Positions 18,212 through 31,599 of a stretch of DNA of 64,000 bases are shown piece after piece. The position numbers and the translations under genes were made by a program. Below the pieces are notes generated by a model. That model ran no database searches, was not told where the DNA came from, and saw only the letters and a list, made by a program, of their open reading frames with translations. The stretch comes from JACCXG01 sp963836735 (GTDB lineage Bacteria; Acidobacteriota; Vicinamibacteria; Vicinamibacterales; 2-12-FULL-66-21): the NCBI GenBank assembly GCA_963836735.1, contig CAWIKP010000018.1:310001-374000 (forward strand). Direction: 5' to 3'. Within the stretch, counting starts at the first letter, position 1. Each line of letters starts with the position of its first letter.

Positions 18212-21200
18212 ATGTCGGCGACGCATATTCCGCAACGAATCGGCCGCTACGACATCCTCGACCGCATCGGGTACGGCGGGATGGGTATGGTCTTCCGCGG
18301 TCGCGATCCCCACATCGGGCGGGCCGTCGCCATCAAGCTGCTCCGCATCAGTGACGAGGATCTCCACGATCGCTTCCTGCGTGAAGCGCAGTCTGCCGGC
18401 GGCCTGAAGCACCCCAACATCGTCACGATCTACGACTTCGGCGAACACGAGGGCGCGCCCTTCATCGTCATGGAGTACGTCGAAGGGACCACGCTCGCCG
18501 AACACATCAAGCAGAACATTCCGCTGACCCTGGCCCGCAAGCTCGAGCTCCTCGAGGAACTGGCGGCGGGCCTCGAGTACGCGCACAACAAGGGCGTGGT
18601 TCATCGCGACGTGAAGCCCGCCAATGTGATGGTGGACCGCGAGGGAATGCTGCGCATCCTCGATTTCGGCATCGCCCGCGTGACCGATTCGGGCCTGACG
18701 CAGACCGGGATGATCATGGGGACCCCCAACTACATGTCCCCGGAACAGGTCGAAGGCAAGGCGAGCGACCGCCGCAGCGACATCTTTGCGGCAGGCCTGG
18801 TGATGTACGAGCTGCTGTCGTACCACCAGGCGTTCCCCGGCGACACGATGCACCAGGTGATGAACGCGATCGTGCGTCAGGCGCCGGCAGCCCTGCGAAC
18901 GCTCGTACCCGATCTGGATCCTGCGCTCGAGACCATCGTCAATCGCGCGATCGAGAAGGAGCCCGCGCGGCGCTATCAGACCATGGCGGCGATGGGCACT
19001 CACATCGCGCGCCTGCGATCAAAGCTCGACCCGGGGCCGCAGGACTTCGATGAAGGCAGCGTCATCAGCAGCCCCGGGGCCGCGCCTCCGCCCAGGACCG
19101 ATCGACTTGCTCTCGAGCAGCGGCGGGCCGAGCGGATCCAGACGCTCCTCAAGGCGGCGCATCAGGCGCTCGATACCGGCCGGCTGGTCGAGGCCCTCGA
19201 CGCCTGTGAACAGGTGGTCCTGATCAGCCCGGAGGACGCCGACGCTGCGGCGCTGATGGACCGGGCGCGACACGCTCTCGATCAGCAGCAGGTCGAACAG
19301 CTCATCGCGGAAGCGCGCACCTGTATCGACGAAGGCCATCTGGCGGAAGGCGCCGAGCTGGCGCGGCGCGCGCTGGGGATCCACCCGGACCACGCCGGCG
19401 CGAACGCGCTGCTCGAGGAAATCAGCGCGATCGAACGCGAAGAACGGGAGCGTGTGGTCAAGGAGCGGGCGATTGCGCTCGCGATCGACAAGTGCCGCGA
19501 CGCGGCGCTCGCCGGAGACGCCGAAGGCGTCGTCGCGGCGGCCGAAGAAGTACTGGCCTTCGACAGCGCCCACGCGGAAGCGCGCGAGCTCATGGCTGAA
19601 GCCCGTTCGCTCATCGACGCGCGCGCGCGCGAGCGTGAAGCCGAACGCCGCGCCCGTGAAACCGTCAGTCGGGCACGCCGTGAATTCCAGGATGGACGCC
19701 ACGAGGACAGCATCGCGCGGCTCGAAGGGTACACGCCGTCGCACCCCGTCGTGTCGCGCGCGCTCGACGAGTTGCGCGCCGAACGGGCCGAGTTCGAGCG
19801 GCTCAAGCGGGAGGCCGAGCGGCAGCGCCAGCGGCAGGCCGAGGAAGCGGCCGCGGAAAAACAGCTGCAGATCGCCCTCAGCCTGTCGCGTGCGGCCATT
19901 GCCCTGGCCGAACAGCGCATCGCCGATGCGTCGTCTGCGGTCGATGCGGTCCTGGCTTTCGATCCTGAACATCCACGGGCGCTGGGCCTCCGGGGAGACA
20001 TCGCGGCCGCCATCGAGGCCCGTCAGCGCCAGGAAGAGGTAGAGCGGCAGGCAGACGAAGCGATCACCGCCGCGGAAGCGTTCTTCAACGCCGGCGATCC
20101 CGCGGCGGCGATGGATCTGCTGAACAACCATCCCGGGGACCTGCCGCGGGTGGCGGCCGCGCTTGCGCGCCTCCAGCAGCGGCACCGGACCACGAGCGAT
20201 CGGGAGGTGGAGGCGCGCCGGGCGGAACACGATCGCCGCGCGGCGGAAGCGGTCGAGGCCGCGCGGGTCCGGATCGAAGCCGGCGAGCACCGCGAAGCGC
20301 TCGAAGACCTCGAACAGTTCACCCCGTCGCATCCGGACGTCGATCGCGTGCTTCGCGATCTCCGGCGCGAAATCGAACGGCGGCGTGAAGCCCAGTGGGT
20401 CGCCGAGCAGACTGCTGCGGCAGCCGCCGAGGTCGCGGAGGGACGCTTCGAAGCTGCGCTCAGCCGGCTCAATCGCCTGCCGCAGACGAGCAGGGATCAG
20501 GCGAACGTGGCCGCGCTGCTCGCGCGGGCCGAAGCGGGGGCCACAGCCGCCAGCGAGGCGCAGCGGGAGCGCCATGGCGCGACCGCACAGCTTGCCGATG
20601 CCGAGGCGGCGGCGAACGGCTGGGAGCCGGCACGCACCCTGGCGATCCTCGAGACCCTCGAGAAGCGCGTGAAGGCGCGCGCCGATCTTCAGGATCTGAC
20701 GCCGCGGATCGATCAGCTGTCGGCGTTCGCCCGGAAGCGCCAGGACCTTCTTCGCTTGATGCGGGAATCGAGCGCGCAGCTGCGGGCAGGTGCGCTTCAG
20801 GGTGCGCTCGCGACGGTCGAACGGGCGCTCGCGGAAGAGCCCGAGCTGCCGGGAGCCGCCGAACTGCGCGGGCGGATCCAGGCGGCGATTGCCGCCGAAG
20901 GGCAGGAGCGGGTCCGCGACGAGGCGGCGCAAGCGGCAGCGGCGGCCGCGCGCAGGCTCGCCGTCGAGGGCAAGCTCGACGACGGGATCGGGCTCCTCGA
21001 GCAGGCGGACACGAGCCACGCCGCGGTCGCAGGCACGTTGACAGATTTGCGCCGCGAACGCGCAGACCTGCAGCGCCGCGAGCGCGAACAACGCGAGCAG
21101 GACGAAAAGCGCGTCCAGGCGCGACGCGTCGAGATCGCCGGGCTGCTGAAGCGGGCGCGCAAGGCGAAGTCGCCCGACGCCGCGATCGCGCTGCTGCGAA

Positions 21201-22078
21201 GCGCACTCGAGCTCGATCCCGAGAACGCCGACGCCCAGGAATCGCTCGCGAAATACCAGGAGCGCCGCGACCGGGCAGCCGGCGTGGCCACCGGCACCGA
21301 GGGGGCGGCACGTTCGAAGACGCTGTGGCGCGTCGGTGGTCTCGCTGCCGCGATCGTGGCGCTGATTGTCGTCGGATACGTGGTCAGTCATCAGCCGCCG
21401 GCGCCAACGACTCCCCCGGTGACGACTGCCCAGCCACCGCCGGTCACTCAGCCAACCACGGTGACGCCTTCTGCTCCGACGACAACGGTTCCGGCTGCTC
21501 CGCCACTGACGCCATCGACGGTTCCACCAACCACGATTCCGGCGCGTGGCGAGCGCGGGGGGCAGTCCACGGCAGGGGCGGGTCGGGGCCGGAGTGTGCA
21601 GCCTCCGTTTCCACCCTCGACACAATCCGTTCCCCCCACTCAGCTGCCGCCGTCGACGGTGCCCGCGACCACAACGCTGCCGACGACCACCACCACAACG
21701 ACGACCACCGTTCCGGCGACGACGAGCGTGGCTCCGGTCGTCTCAATCAGCGAGTCGGCCGCAGGGCAGGTGATCGCCGCCTATTACGCGGCCTACCGGG
21801 CCAGGGACTTCACCGCGCTGCAGGCGATTTTCCCCGACGCGACGGACCTCGATCGGAGGCGCATCGAGGCGCTCCGCAAGGACTATGAGCCGTGTGATTA
21901 CCGTGTGCAGGGATTGGCGGTCGACCCGATATCCAGCACGCGTGCCTACGTCCGCCTGCAGGTGACCGAGACCTGCCGGCCGCGGATCCGAGTGCCTTTC
22001 CAACCCGGCACGACATCCAAGACCTTCCAGCTTGGCAGGACGGCCGATGGCCGGTGGATTATCACTGCCGGTCCATAG
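18212..22078 (+). CDS. Pkn-type Ser/Thr kinase with long repeat stalk, membrane helix, Pro/Thr linker and NTF2-like domain
   Basis: A 1288-residue protein with intact coding. The kinase head has IGYGGMGMVF (19-28), K42 in VAIK, HRDVKPAN (131-138), DFG (151-153) and GTPNYMSPEQ. Residues about 300-1030 form degenerate TPR-like helical repeats; three copies carry a distinctive core such as LEGYTPSHPVVSRALDELR or LEQFTPSHPDVDRVLRDLR. One membrane helix (VGGLAAAIVALIVVGYVV, about 1040-1058) is followed by a Pro/Thr-rich linker of about 110 residues. A C-terminal domain of about 110 residues (VIAAYYAAYRARDFTALQAIF to GRWIITAGP) resembles the NTF2/SnoaL fold. Topology predicts a cytosolic kinase and an extracytosolic NTF2-like sensor. 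The substrate is unknown. The same chassis is found in the CHAT protein at 45995. Confidence 0.9.
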   Translation: MSATHIPQRIGRYDILDRIGYGGMGMVFRGRDPHIGRAVAIKLLRISDEDLHDRFLREAQSAGGLKHPNIVTIYDFGEHEGAPFIVMEYVEGTTLAEHIKQNIPLTLARKLELLEELAAGLEYAHNKGVVHRDVKPANVMVDREGMLRILDFGIARVTDSGLTQTGMIMGTPNYMSPEQVEGKASDRRSDIFAAGLVMYELLSYHQAFPGDTMHQVMNAIVRQAPAALRTLVPDLDPALETIVNRAIEKEPARRYQTMAAMGTHIARLRSKLDPGPQDFDEGSVISSPGAAPPPRTDRLALEQRRAERIQTLLKAAHQALDTGRLVEALDACEQVVLISPEDADAAALMDRARHALDQQQVEQLIAEARTCIDEGHLAEGAELARRALGIHPDHAGANALLEEISAIEREERERVVKERAIALAIDKCRDAALAGDAEGVVAAAEEVLAFDSAHAEARELMAEARSLIDARAREREAERRARETVSRARREFQDGRHEDSIARLEGYTPSHPVVSRALDELRAERAEFERLKREAERQRQRQAEEAAAEKQLQIALSLSRAAIALAEQRIADASSAVDAVLAFDPEHPRALGLRGDIAAAIEARQRQEEVERQADEAITAAEAFFNAGDPAAAMDLLNNHPGDLPRVAAALARLQQRHRTTSDREVEARRAEHDRRAAEAVEAARVRIEAGEHREALEDLEQFTPSHPDVDRVLRDLRREIERRREAQWVAEQTAAAAAEVAEGRFEAALSRLNRLPQTSRDQANVAALLARAEAGATAASEAQRERHGATAQLADAEAAANGWEPARTLAILETLEKRVKARADLQDLTPRIDQLSAFARKRQDLLRLMRESSAQLRAGALQGALATVERALAEEPELPGAAELRGRIQAAIAAEGQERVRDEAAQAAAAAARRLAVEGKLDDGIGLLEQADTSHAAVAGTLTDLRRERADLQRREREQREQDEKRVQARRVEIAGLLKRARKAKSPDAAIALLRSALELDPENADAQESLAKYQERRDRAAGVATGTEGAARSKTLWRVGGLAAAIVALIVVGYVVSHQPPAPTTPPVTTAQPPPVTQPTTVTPSAPTTTVPAAPPLTPSTVPPTTIPARGERGGQSTAGAGRGRSVQPPFPPSTQSVPPTQLPPSTVPATTTLPTTTTTTTTTVPATTSVAPVVSISESAAGQVIAAYYAAYRARDFTALQAIFPDATDLDRRRIEALRKDYEPCDYRVQGLAVDPISSTRAYVRLQVTETCRPRIRVPFQPGTTSKTFQLGRTADGRWIITAGP

Positions 22079-22092
22079 CGAAGGAGGGATTT

Positions 22093-23304
22093 CTAGAACG
22101 ACCAGTCAATGCCGGCCACCGGCGTGAAATTGGCGCGCAGCCCGTCGTTGGCGAGCGTCGTAAGCAGGTTGGCGGTCAAGAGGAGCCGGCGCCACACGTT
22201 CCACTTGGCGCCCGGTACGATCCAGAAACTGTTGATCCCCTCGGACTGGCCGACCAGCGCGTCGACTGTCCCCGTGCCCCCCGGGGCCGTGAACGTCTGG
22301 TACGCGAGTCTGCCGCCGCCGAGCAGCTGACGCCCGACGAAATCCACGAGGACGGTGAGCTGCGGATGCGCGTCGATTTCCAGACCCGCTGCGTACTTGA
22401 CCTGATGGCGGATGGACCGGTCGCCGCTTGTCGAAATCGGCACTTCCTTCGACCAGAATTCGAAGCCGAAATTGGCGTGCGGCGAGACCCTGCCGCCCTT
22501 CGACCAGACCAACGCCGCCGTCGTCCTGGTGATGCCGAGGCCGCGCAACTCGTCTTCGTCGCCGGTCGGAAGCCGCACATCGAACGCCGCCGCGACGCCG
22601 CCCTCCGACTGCCGCCACAGCAGGTACTTGCCAAAGATCCCCATGTCGCCGATCCCCCAGGCCCGTGCGTGGGGCACGTCGACACGCCCCTGGGTCGAAC
22701 CGTCCGGTCCAAGGAAGAGCCCGTCGGCCGAGAGAGCCACCGTCACCCAGGGCACGATTGCTCCGATGTCGAAGTTGTCGGTGACGCCGACCTGAACGAA
22801 CCCGGTCACCGTGTGGGTCTCGAGGTTGACGTTGAATGCAGTGGAGGCCACCCGCGGCAACCCCGGGTCGTTGACGTTTTTCGCCAGCTGCAGCTCGTTG
22901 CCTTCGAGACTGAAGCCGCCGAGCGAGTCGTACGACGAGTAGACCCAGTTGCCGCCGAGGCTGACTTTTGCGCGCCCGGCCGTCAGCGCGCGTTCCGCGA
23001 ACGCGGGCCCGAAGCTCGAGGTGGACCGCCGGTAGACCTGCAGCAGGGGATCGAACGAGAACGTGAAGCCGCCTGTGGAGGTTCCGAGCGGTGCGGTCGC
23101 GACTTCGATGCTGGTGAGAGCGACAATCGTGGACGCCGACTGCTCACTGCCAAGCCTTTTCGCGGCGAGACCGAGGGCCTGCCTGAGGGAGTCGAGCTCG
23201 ATCGTCTCATGCACCGTCGTCTGCGCCCGGGCCAACCCAGGGTTCAGACCGATAACAAGGATGGCCGTCAGGGTTGCCGGAAGCAGCGGATGTCTGGTTC
23301 GCAC
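22093..23304 (-). CDS. Predicted outer-membrane beta-barrel protein
   Basis: About 403 residues from GTG 23304, which yields a signal peptide (LLPATLTAILVIGLNPGLARAQ). The mature chain consists of alternating short strands with many aromatic residues, such as VSLGGNWVYSSYDSLGG, ITRTTAALVWSKGG and INSFWIVPGAKWNV. It ends in GIDWSF, the aromatic C-terminus recognised by the BAM machinery. It resembles proteins annotated as the outer-membrane channel of the phenol-degradation meta pathway. Substrate and function are unknown. An upstream in-frame extension exists but would bury the signal peptide. It is divergent from the BACON lipoprotein (gap 23305-23598, in which I see no clear promoter). Confidence 0.72.
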   Translation of the reverse strand: MRTRHPLLPATLTAILVIGLNPGLARAQTTVHETIELDSLRQALGLAAKRLGSEQSASTIVALTSIEVATAPLGTSTGGFTFSFDPLLQVYRRSTSSFGPAFAERALTAGRAKVSLGGNWVYSSYDSLGGFSLEGNELQLAKNVNDPGLPRVASTAFNVNLETHTVTGFVQVGVTDNFDIGAIVPWVTVALSADGLFLGPDGSTQGRVDVPHARAWGIGDMGIFGKYLLWRQSEGGVAAAFDVRLPTGDEDELRGLGITRTTAALVWSKGGRVSPHANFGFEFWSKEVPISTSGDRSIRHQVKYAAGLEIDAHPQLTVLVDFVGRQLLGGGRLAYQTFTAPGGTGTVDALVGQSEGINSFWIVPGAKWNVWRRLLLTANLLTTLANDGLRANFTPVAGIDWSF

Positions 23305-23598
23305 GGAGACCTCGGTACTGCAAAGCGTCGAACGGGCGCAGGCACCGTCTGCCGACGGCGAAATGTGTAATTTGGAGGCGCGGAGTCTATCAACGGTCAC
23401 TCGGACGGTCAAGACGGATACCTCCCGGAAGGACTGGTTTTGCGGCCGTTCTGCAGCCTCGAGACGCAAAACGATTCTTGCGTTGCCAGCGCGTTTGCTC
23501 GTAAAATCCGCGCCTCTGCTCCACAAGACCAGCGCGCGCTCCCTCGCACGACGCGTGAGTCCGCAAGGCGAGCGCGGCAGGTGATATCGGGGAATCTC

Positions 23599-25875
23599 AT
23601 GCGGCGCTACCTTCCGCTGTGTCTTCTGGTCACACTGCTCCCGCTCCTGACCGGGTGCGGTGAATCGCCGAACCGTCCATCGGTGGTGACCGAGACGCCG
23701 AGCACTCCGCCGAAGGCGAACGCGCGCTTCATCCAGGTGCCCTGGGACATCTCGCTGTTCTTCAACCTCCCGGGCGGCGCGTCCGTGGCGGGCGCCACCA
23801 CCGCCGCCACCAGTGGCAGCGCCGCGGCCGGCGACAACCTGACCGGCACCTTCGTCAACAGCACTGGATTTGCGGGCACGATTACCGGCGTCCTTACCGG
23901 CACCCTCGAAAGAGGCACGTTCGACGGCACGCTGTCGACCATTATCCGGACCGGCTGCACGGCCGAACGTCGCTTCTCCGGCCCGATCAACAGCCAGGGA
24001 TTGAACTGGTCGCCTGGCGCGCAGATTAACGATTGCGGCGGCGCCTCGCCCTTGACCTCGGGAATCCAGGTGGCCACCGCACCGCCGACCGCACCGCCGC
24101 CGTGTACCTACGAAGCTGCGGCGACCGGCACGAGCGTGCCGACGGCGGGTGGCACCGGAACGGTCAGCGTCACGACCGGCGAAGGCTGCACGTGGTTGGC
24201 GACTTCAAGCGCGGACTTCGTCACGCTGAGCACCAGCCAGGGCACCGCCGCCGGCAGCGTCCAGTTCACCGTGGCGGCCAACACGTCCACCACGGAGCGC
24301 ACTGCCGTCCTCGTGGTGGCCGGCTCGAGCTTCACGATCACGCAGGCGGCGGCTTCGCCCTGTGTCTACAGGTTGAACGGTGGAGCACGAACGTTCGACG
24401 CGGCCGGCGCTCTCGGCGGGATCGACATGCGGACGGCCGCACACTGCGCCTGGCAGGCGCAAAGCGACGCGCCATGGCTGACCATCACCAGCGGGGCGTC
24501 GGGATCGGGCGATGGCACCATCAGCTATGCCGTCGCCGCCAACCCCGGTCTCACGCAGCGTGTTGGCCGGATCACGGCGACGGGAGATGCGGATTTCACG
24601 GTTACGCAGCTGGGCATCGTCTGTCAGTTCACGGTGACGCCGTCCACGACGGCTGCCGAGTTCAGCGGCGGAAGCGGAACCATCCAGGTCGTCCCCAACG
24701 CGGCCGCCTGCCCTTGGACGGCCACGGTCAGTCCTGCCGCGCCTTGGATCACGCTCACGCCGCCCGGCGGCACGGGCCAGGGATCGGTCGCGTTTACGGT
24801 CGCCGCGAACCCCGATCCGGTCGCCCGGAGTGGAGTCCTGACCGTTGCCGGGCGGGAAATCGTGATCAGGCAGGCCGCGGCGCCGTGTGTCTTCACGCTG
24901 ACGCCATCGAGTACTTCGGTCCCGTTCACGGGCGGCAACGGCTCTATCGGTGTCGCCACGCACGCAGCCTGCGCGTGGACCGCCGCGGTCGGCGCGAGCG
25001 CGCCATGGATCACGATCACCGGCGGTGGCTCGGGCTCCGGCCCCGGCACCGTCCAGTTGAGTTTCGCCGCCAACACAACCGCCCAGCAGCGCACCGGCAC
25101 CGTGACAATTGGCACCGCGACGGTGACGTTCACGCAGGCACCCACGACCCTGGGCTCGTTGACCGGCGTCGTCATCAACTCGATCAACGGCCAGCCTGTG
25201 GCGGATGCGACCGTCTCGCTGACCGTGGTCGGCGGTCCTGCAGCGCTGACGACGGCGACGAATGCGGCCGGCAGTTACACGTTCTCGAACGTTCAGCAGG
25301 GCGCGTACAACCTACTGATCCAGAAGGCGGGCTTCGACGACGCACGCAGCCCGGTGGCGATCAACGCGGCGCAGACGACGACGTTCAATGCCACGCTGGT
25401 GGCGAGGCCGGTGAACCTCGCCATCACCTGGAATCCAAATCCGACGTTCGTCAATCCGAACAACGTCACGTGCGGTCTGCCGAACGTGGCATTCTGCTGG
25501 CAGTCCACTATTACCATCCAGGAGACGAGCGGAAATTCGGCGCCAGTGACAGCCTTGACCCTTCACTTCTTTGACCCAGCCGGAGCCCCGAGCTTCTCAG
25601 TGCCGGGGACGGGGCCCCCCTTCACCATTCAGGGAGGAACCACCTTTCAAACCACCGGGACGGCCGGACTGCAATCTCCTGCCGGGGGCGGGGTGGAGTT
25701 TGAATTCGCGGGAACCGATGCATTCGGCCGGACCTTCTCGATCAGGTCTCCACGGCTCGGCCTCAGCCCGTTCAGTGTCATCGGGCTGGCGAGTCCCATC
25801 GGACCGGCGGGCGTGACTGGCGTGAGTGGGACAGGTGGGGTCCAGCCTGCCACGACACCGATACGGCGGAGATAG
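23599..25875 (+). CDS. Lipoprotein with four BACON-like domains and a carboxypeptidase-regulatory-like domain
   Basis: A 758-residue exported protein. The start at 23599 gives a lipoprotein signal with lipobox LLTGC (Cys20). An N-terminal domain of about 140 residues has no clear match. Four tandem repeats of about 85 residues follow, each beginning with a cysteine, carrying GCTW, HCAW, ACPW or ACAW, and ending in a TITQAA-like strand; this is the BACON pattern (Bacteroidetes-associated carbohydrate-binding often N-terminal). Next is a carboxypeptidase-regulatory-like domain (GVVINSINGQPVADATVSL to YNLLIQKAGF). A C-terminal beta-rich domain ends in a Gly/Thr-rich tail. It is probably anchored at the cell surface and binds glycans or proteins. 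No enzymatic motif is visible. Confidence 0.82.
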   Translation: MRRYLPLCLLVTLLPLLTGCGESPNRPSVVTETPSTPPKANARFIQVPWDISLFFNLPGGASVAGATTAATSGSAAAGDNLTGTFVNSTGFAGTITGVLTGTLERGTFDGTLSTIIRTGCTAERRFSGPINSQGLNWSPGAQINDCGGASPLTSGIQVATAPPTAPPPCTYEAAATGTSVPTAGGTGTVSVTTGEGCTWLATSSADFVTLSTSQGTAAGSVQFTVAANTSTTERTAVLVVAGSSFTITQAAASPCVYRLNGGARTFDAAGALGGIDMRTAAHCAWQAQSDAPWLTITSGASGSGDGTISYAVAANPGLTQRVGRITATGDADFTVTQLGIVCQFTVTPSTTAAEFSGGSGTIQVVPNAAACPWTATVSPAAPWITLTPPGGTGQGSVAFTVAANPDPVARSGVLTVAGREIVIRQAAAPCVFTLTPSSTSVPFTGGNGSIGVATHAACAWTAAVGASAPWITITGGGSGSGPGTVQLSFAANTTAQQRTGTVTIGTATVTFTQAPTTLGSLTGVVINSINGQPVADATVSLTVVGGPAALTTATNAAGSYTFSNVQQGAYNLLIQKAGFDDARSPVAINAAQTTTFNATLVARPVNLAITWNPNPTFVNPNNVTCGLPNVAFCWQSTITIQETSGNSAPVTALTLHFFDPAGAPSFSVPGTGPPFTIQGGTTFQTTGTAGLQSPAGGGVEFEFAGTDAFGRTFSIRSPRLGLSPFSVIGLASPIGPAGVTGVSGTGGVQPATTPIRRR

Positions 25876-25877
25876 AT

Positions 25878-27761
25878 CTACTTCTTCTCTCTTGGCAGGA
25901 ACTCCACCGCGATGACCCGCGACGTCTTGCGATCCGGGCTGATCGCGCGTGTCACGTAAACCTTCTTGGGCCCGCCGAGCAGCGGGCCGCACCCGATCGA
26001 CCCCCTCAAATCATCGCGATAGGTAATGAACTCGATCTGATCGAGCGCCGCCGCGTCGAACCGCGCCGTCCCCTCCGGAACCTTGAGCACGAATGCGACG
26101 CTCTTCGCCGCACAGTCGATCCGCTCCAGCTCGCCTTCGACCCGCTCCTCGCCGGGTCCGACCTTTCTGAAAGACGCGACGAACCTGCCCCCCGCCGGGT
26201 CGGAGGTCGTGGTGCTGTCCGGGAGCGTGCCGCCGGCCGCCGCCGGCGAGTTTCTCGCCGCTGCGGCGCGAGCCGCCGAGGCGGCCCTCATCCTCTGGTA
26301 GTCGTCGATCTGCCGCAGCACGTTCGTCGCCGACTCACGCACCTCGGGACTCGGCGTGGTCGCGATCAGCGACCGCAGCACCTTGGCGGCCTCCGGATAC
26401 GCATCCAGCTGCGCCAGGACCTGCGCGTGCAGGAACACATAGTCCTCGCGGCCCGGCGCCAGGCCGCTCGCGCGCTCGATCGCCTTGAGCGTCTCCGGCG
26501 GTGGCCTCCGCGCGTTCCGCAATTCCATCGCGACGCTCCGCGCGATCGCATTCGGGATCTCGCCCCGGGCCTTCTGCGCCGCGTCGAAGAAGCCGCGCGC
26601 AGCCTGATACTGCGGGCCCGGCGCCGCGTCGTGGCCTTCGGATGCGATTTCCGCGAGCGTGACGCCGGCGAAATACGCCGTCAGCCAGTCTGAACCGGAC
26701 TGAAGGCCGAGCAACGCCTTCTCTGCTGCCGGGTTGTCCTTCCGCGAGACGGCGATCCCGGCACGGACCACTGCCGGCCAGCCTGCCGCTCCGGCAGCGC
26801 CGCGGTCCAGCCGTTCGATCGCTTCGTCGTAGCGCTGCTGCTGCACGAGGAAATGTGCGAGGAACGCCTCCGCGTCGGCCGCTGCGACCGGCGCGGCCGC
26901 CCCCTCGAACGACGTCGTCTTGTCCGTGAACCGGAAGCGGTACACGTTGAAGACGCTGCGCCGGATGTAGTTCTGCAGCTCGCGGTCGAGTCGATCGCCG
27001 GCGAAGGCGCGCTGCCAGGCCTCAATCGGAGTGACGCCGTTGTCGAGGCTGGCGACGTAGGCCCCGAGCTTGTCCCGGCGCGAAGGCTGGGACACCAGCA
27101 GCAGGTGGGTCAGCGCCCACGACTGCGCATAGAAGACCGAACGTCGATCGCCTTCGTTGTAGAGCGGCGAATCGTGCTTCACGCTCAGCAGCTCTTCGAG
27201 CGGCAGGAGCGTACGCTCGTTCAGCTGATTGAGGTGGCCGGGCACCGGCCGCCCGATCATCGCCTCGCGGTCACCAACCAGCTGGAACGTGCTGTAGAAC
27301 TCGGCGAGCCCTTCGTTGAGCCAAACCGGAATCGAACCGGCGATGTTGGAGGTGATGAGGTGCGAGTACTCGTGGAACACGACGCGCATCGTGTCCTCGT
27401 CCCAGTCCCGCACCATCGCGATGTAGTTGACGTCCCGCCTCGGCAGGAACAGCCCGCTCAGTTCGACCGGCTTCCCGTTGAACTTTGGCTTGAACGGTGT
27501 GAACGCGCGATCCGAGGGAAAGACCACGACCACGGTCGGCACTGCCGTGGCGATGAACTTCTCCGTCAGGACACGGGCGAGGACGTCGCGGAAGCTCTCG
27601 AACCGGCGGGTGATCTCGCGCAGCTCGCCGGCGCTGACATCGCCCACGACGACGAAATTCGGGCTGTCGATGCGCCGCCATTCGGCGAAGGCCGGGCCGG
27701 CCAGGCCGCCGACCAGGAAAAGGGTCCCGAGGAACGACGCAACCAGGCGGTGTGGTGGCAT
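25878..27761 (-). CDS. Secreted HExxH metallopeptidase-like protein (DUF1570/peptidase MA-like) with TPR region
   Basis: About 627 residues from ATG 27761, giving signal peptide FLGTLFLVGGLAGPAFA. The N-terminal half has the gluzincin pattern: HEYSH at residues 130-134 and the downstream glutamate in PVWLNEGLAEFYS. The segment FVVVGDVSAGELREITRRFE is typical of this peptidase group. The C-terminal half holds TPR-like helices (VQQQRYDEAIERLDRG; VFLHAQVLAQLDAYPEAAKV) and ends with a small beta domain. It is predicted to be periplasmic. The substrate is unknown. The gene is convergent with the BACON lipoprotein, with only 2 bp between stop codons, and is downstream of metH on the same strand. 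Confidence 0.8.
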   Translation of the reverse strand: MPPHRLVASFLGTLFLVGGLAGPAFAEWRRIDSPNFVVVGDVSAGELREITRRFESFRDVLARVLTEKFIATAVPTVVVVFPSDRAFTPFKPKFNGKPVELSGLFLPRRDVNYIAMVRDWDEDTMRVVFHEYSHLITSNIAGSIPVWLNEGLAEFYSTFQLVGDREAMIGRPVPGHLNQLNERTLLPLEELLSVKHDSPLYNEGDRRSVFYAQSWALTHLLLVSQPSRRDKLGAYVASLDNGVTPIEAWQRAFAGDRLDRELQNYIRRSVFNVYRFRFTDKTTSFEGAAAPVAAADAEAFLAHFLVQQQRYDEAIERLDRGAAGAAGWPAVVRAGIAVSRKDNPAAEKALLGLQSGSDWLTAYFAGVTLAEIASEGHDAAPGPQYQAARGFFDAAQKARGEIPNAIARSVAMELRNARRPPPETLKAIERASGLAPGREDYVFLHAQVLAQLDAYPEAAKVLRSLIATTPSPEVRESATNVLRQIDDYQRMRAASAARAAAARNSPAAAGGTLPDSTTTSDPAGGRFVASFRKVGPGEERVEGELERIDCAAKSVAFVLKVPEGTARFDAAALDQIEFITYRDDLRGSIGCGPLLGGPKKVYVTRAISPDRKTSRVIAVEFLPREKK

Positions 27762-27795
27762 GAGTGTCCCCCTGGACAGGCGAAGAATAACGCGA

Positions 27796-31595
<3,800 letters not shown>

Positions 31596-31599
<4 letters not shown>

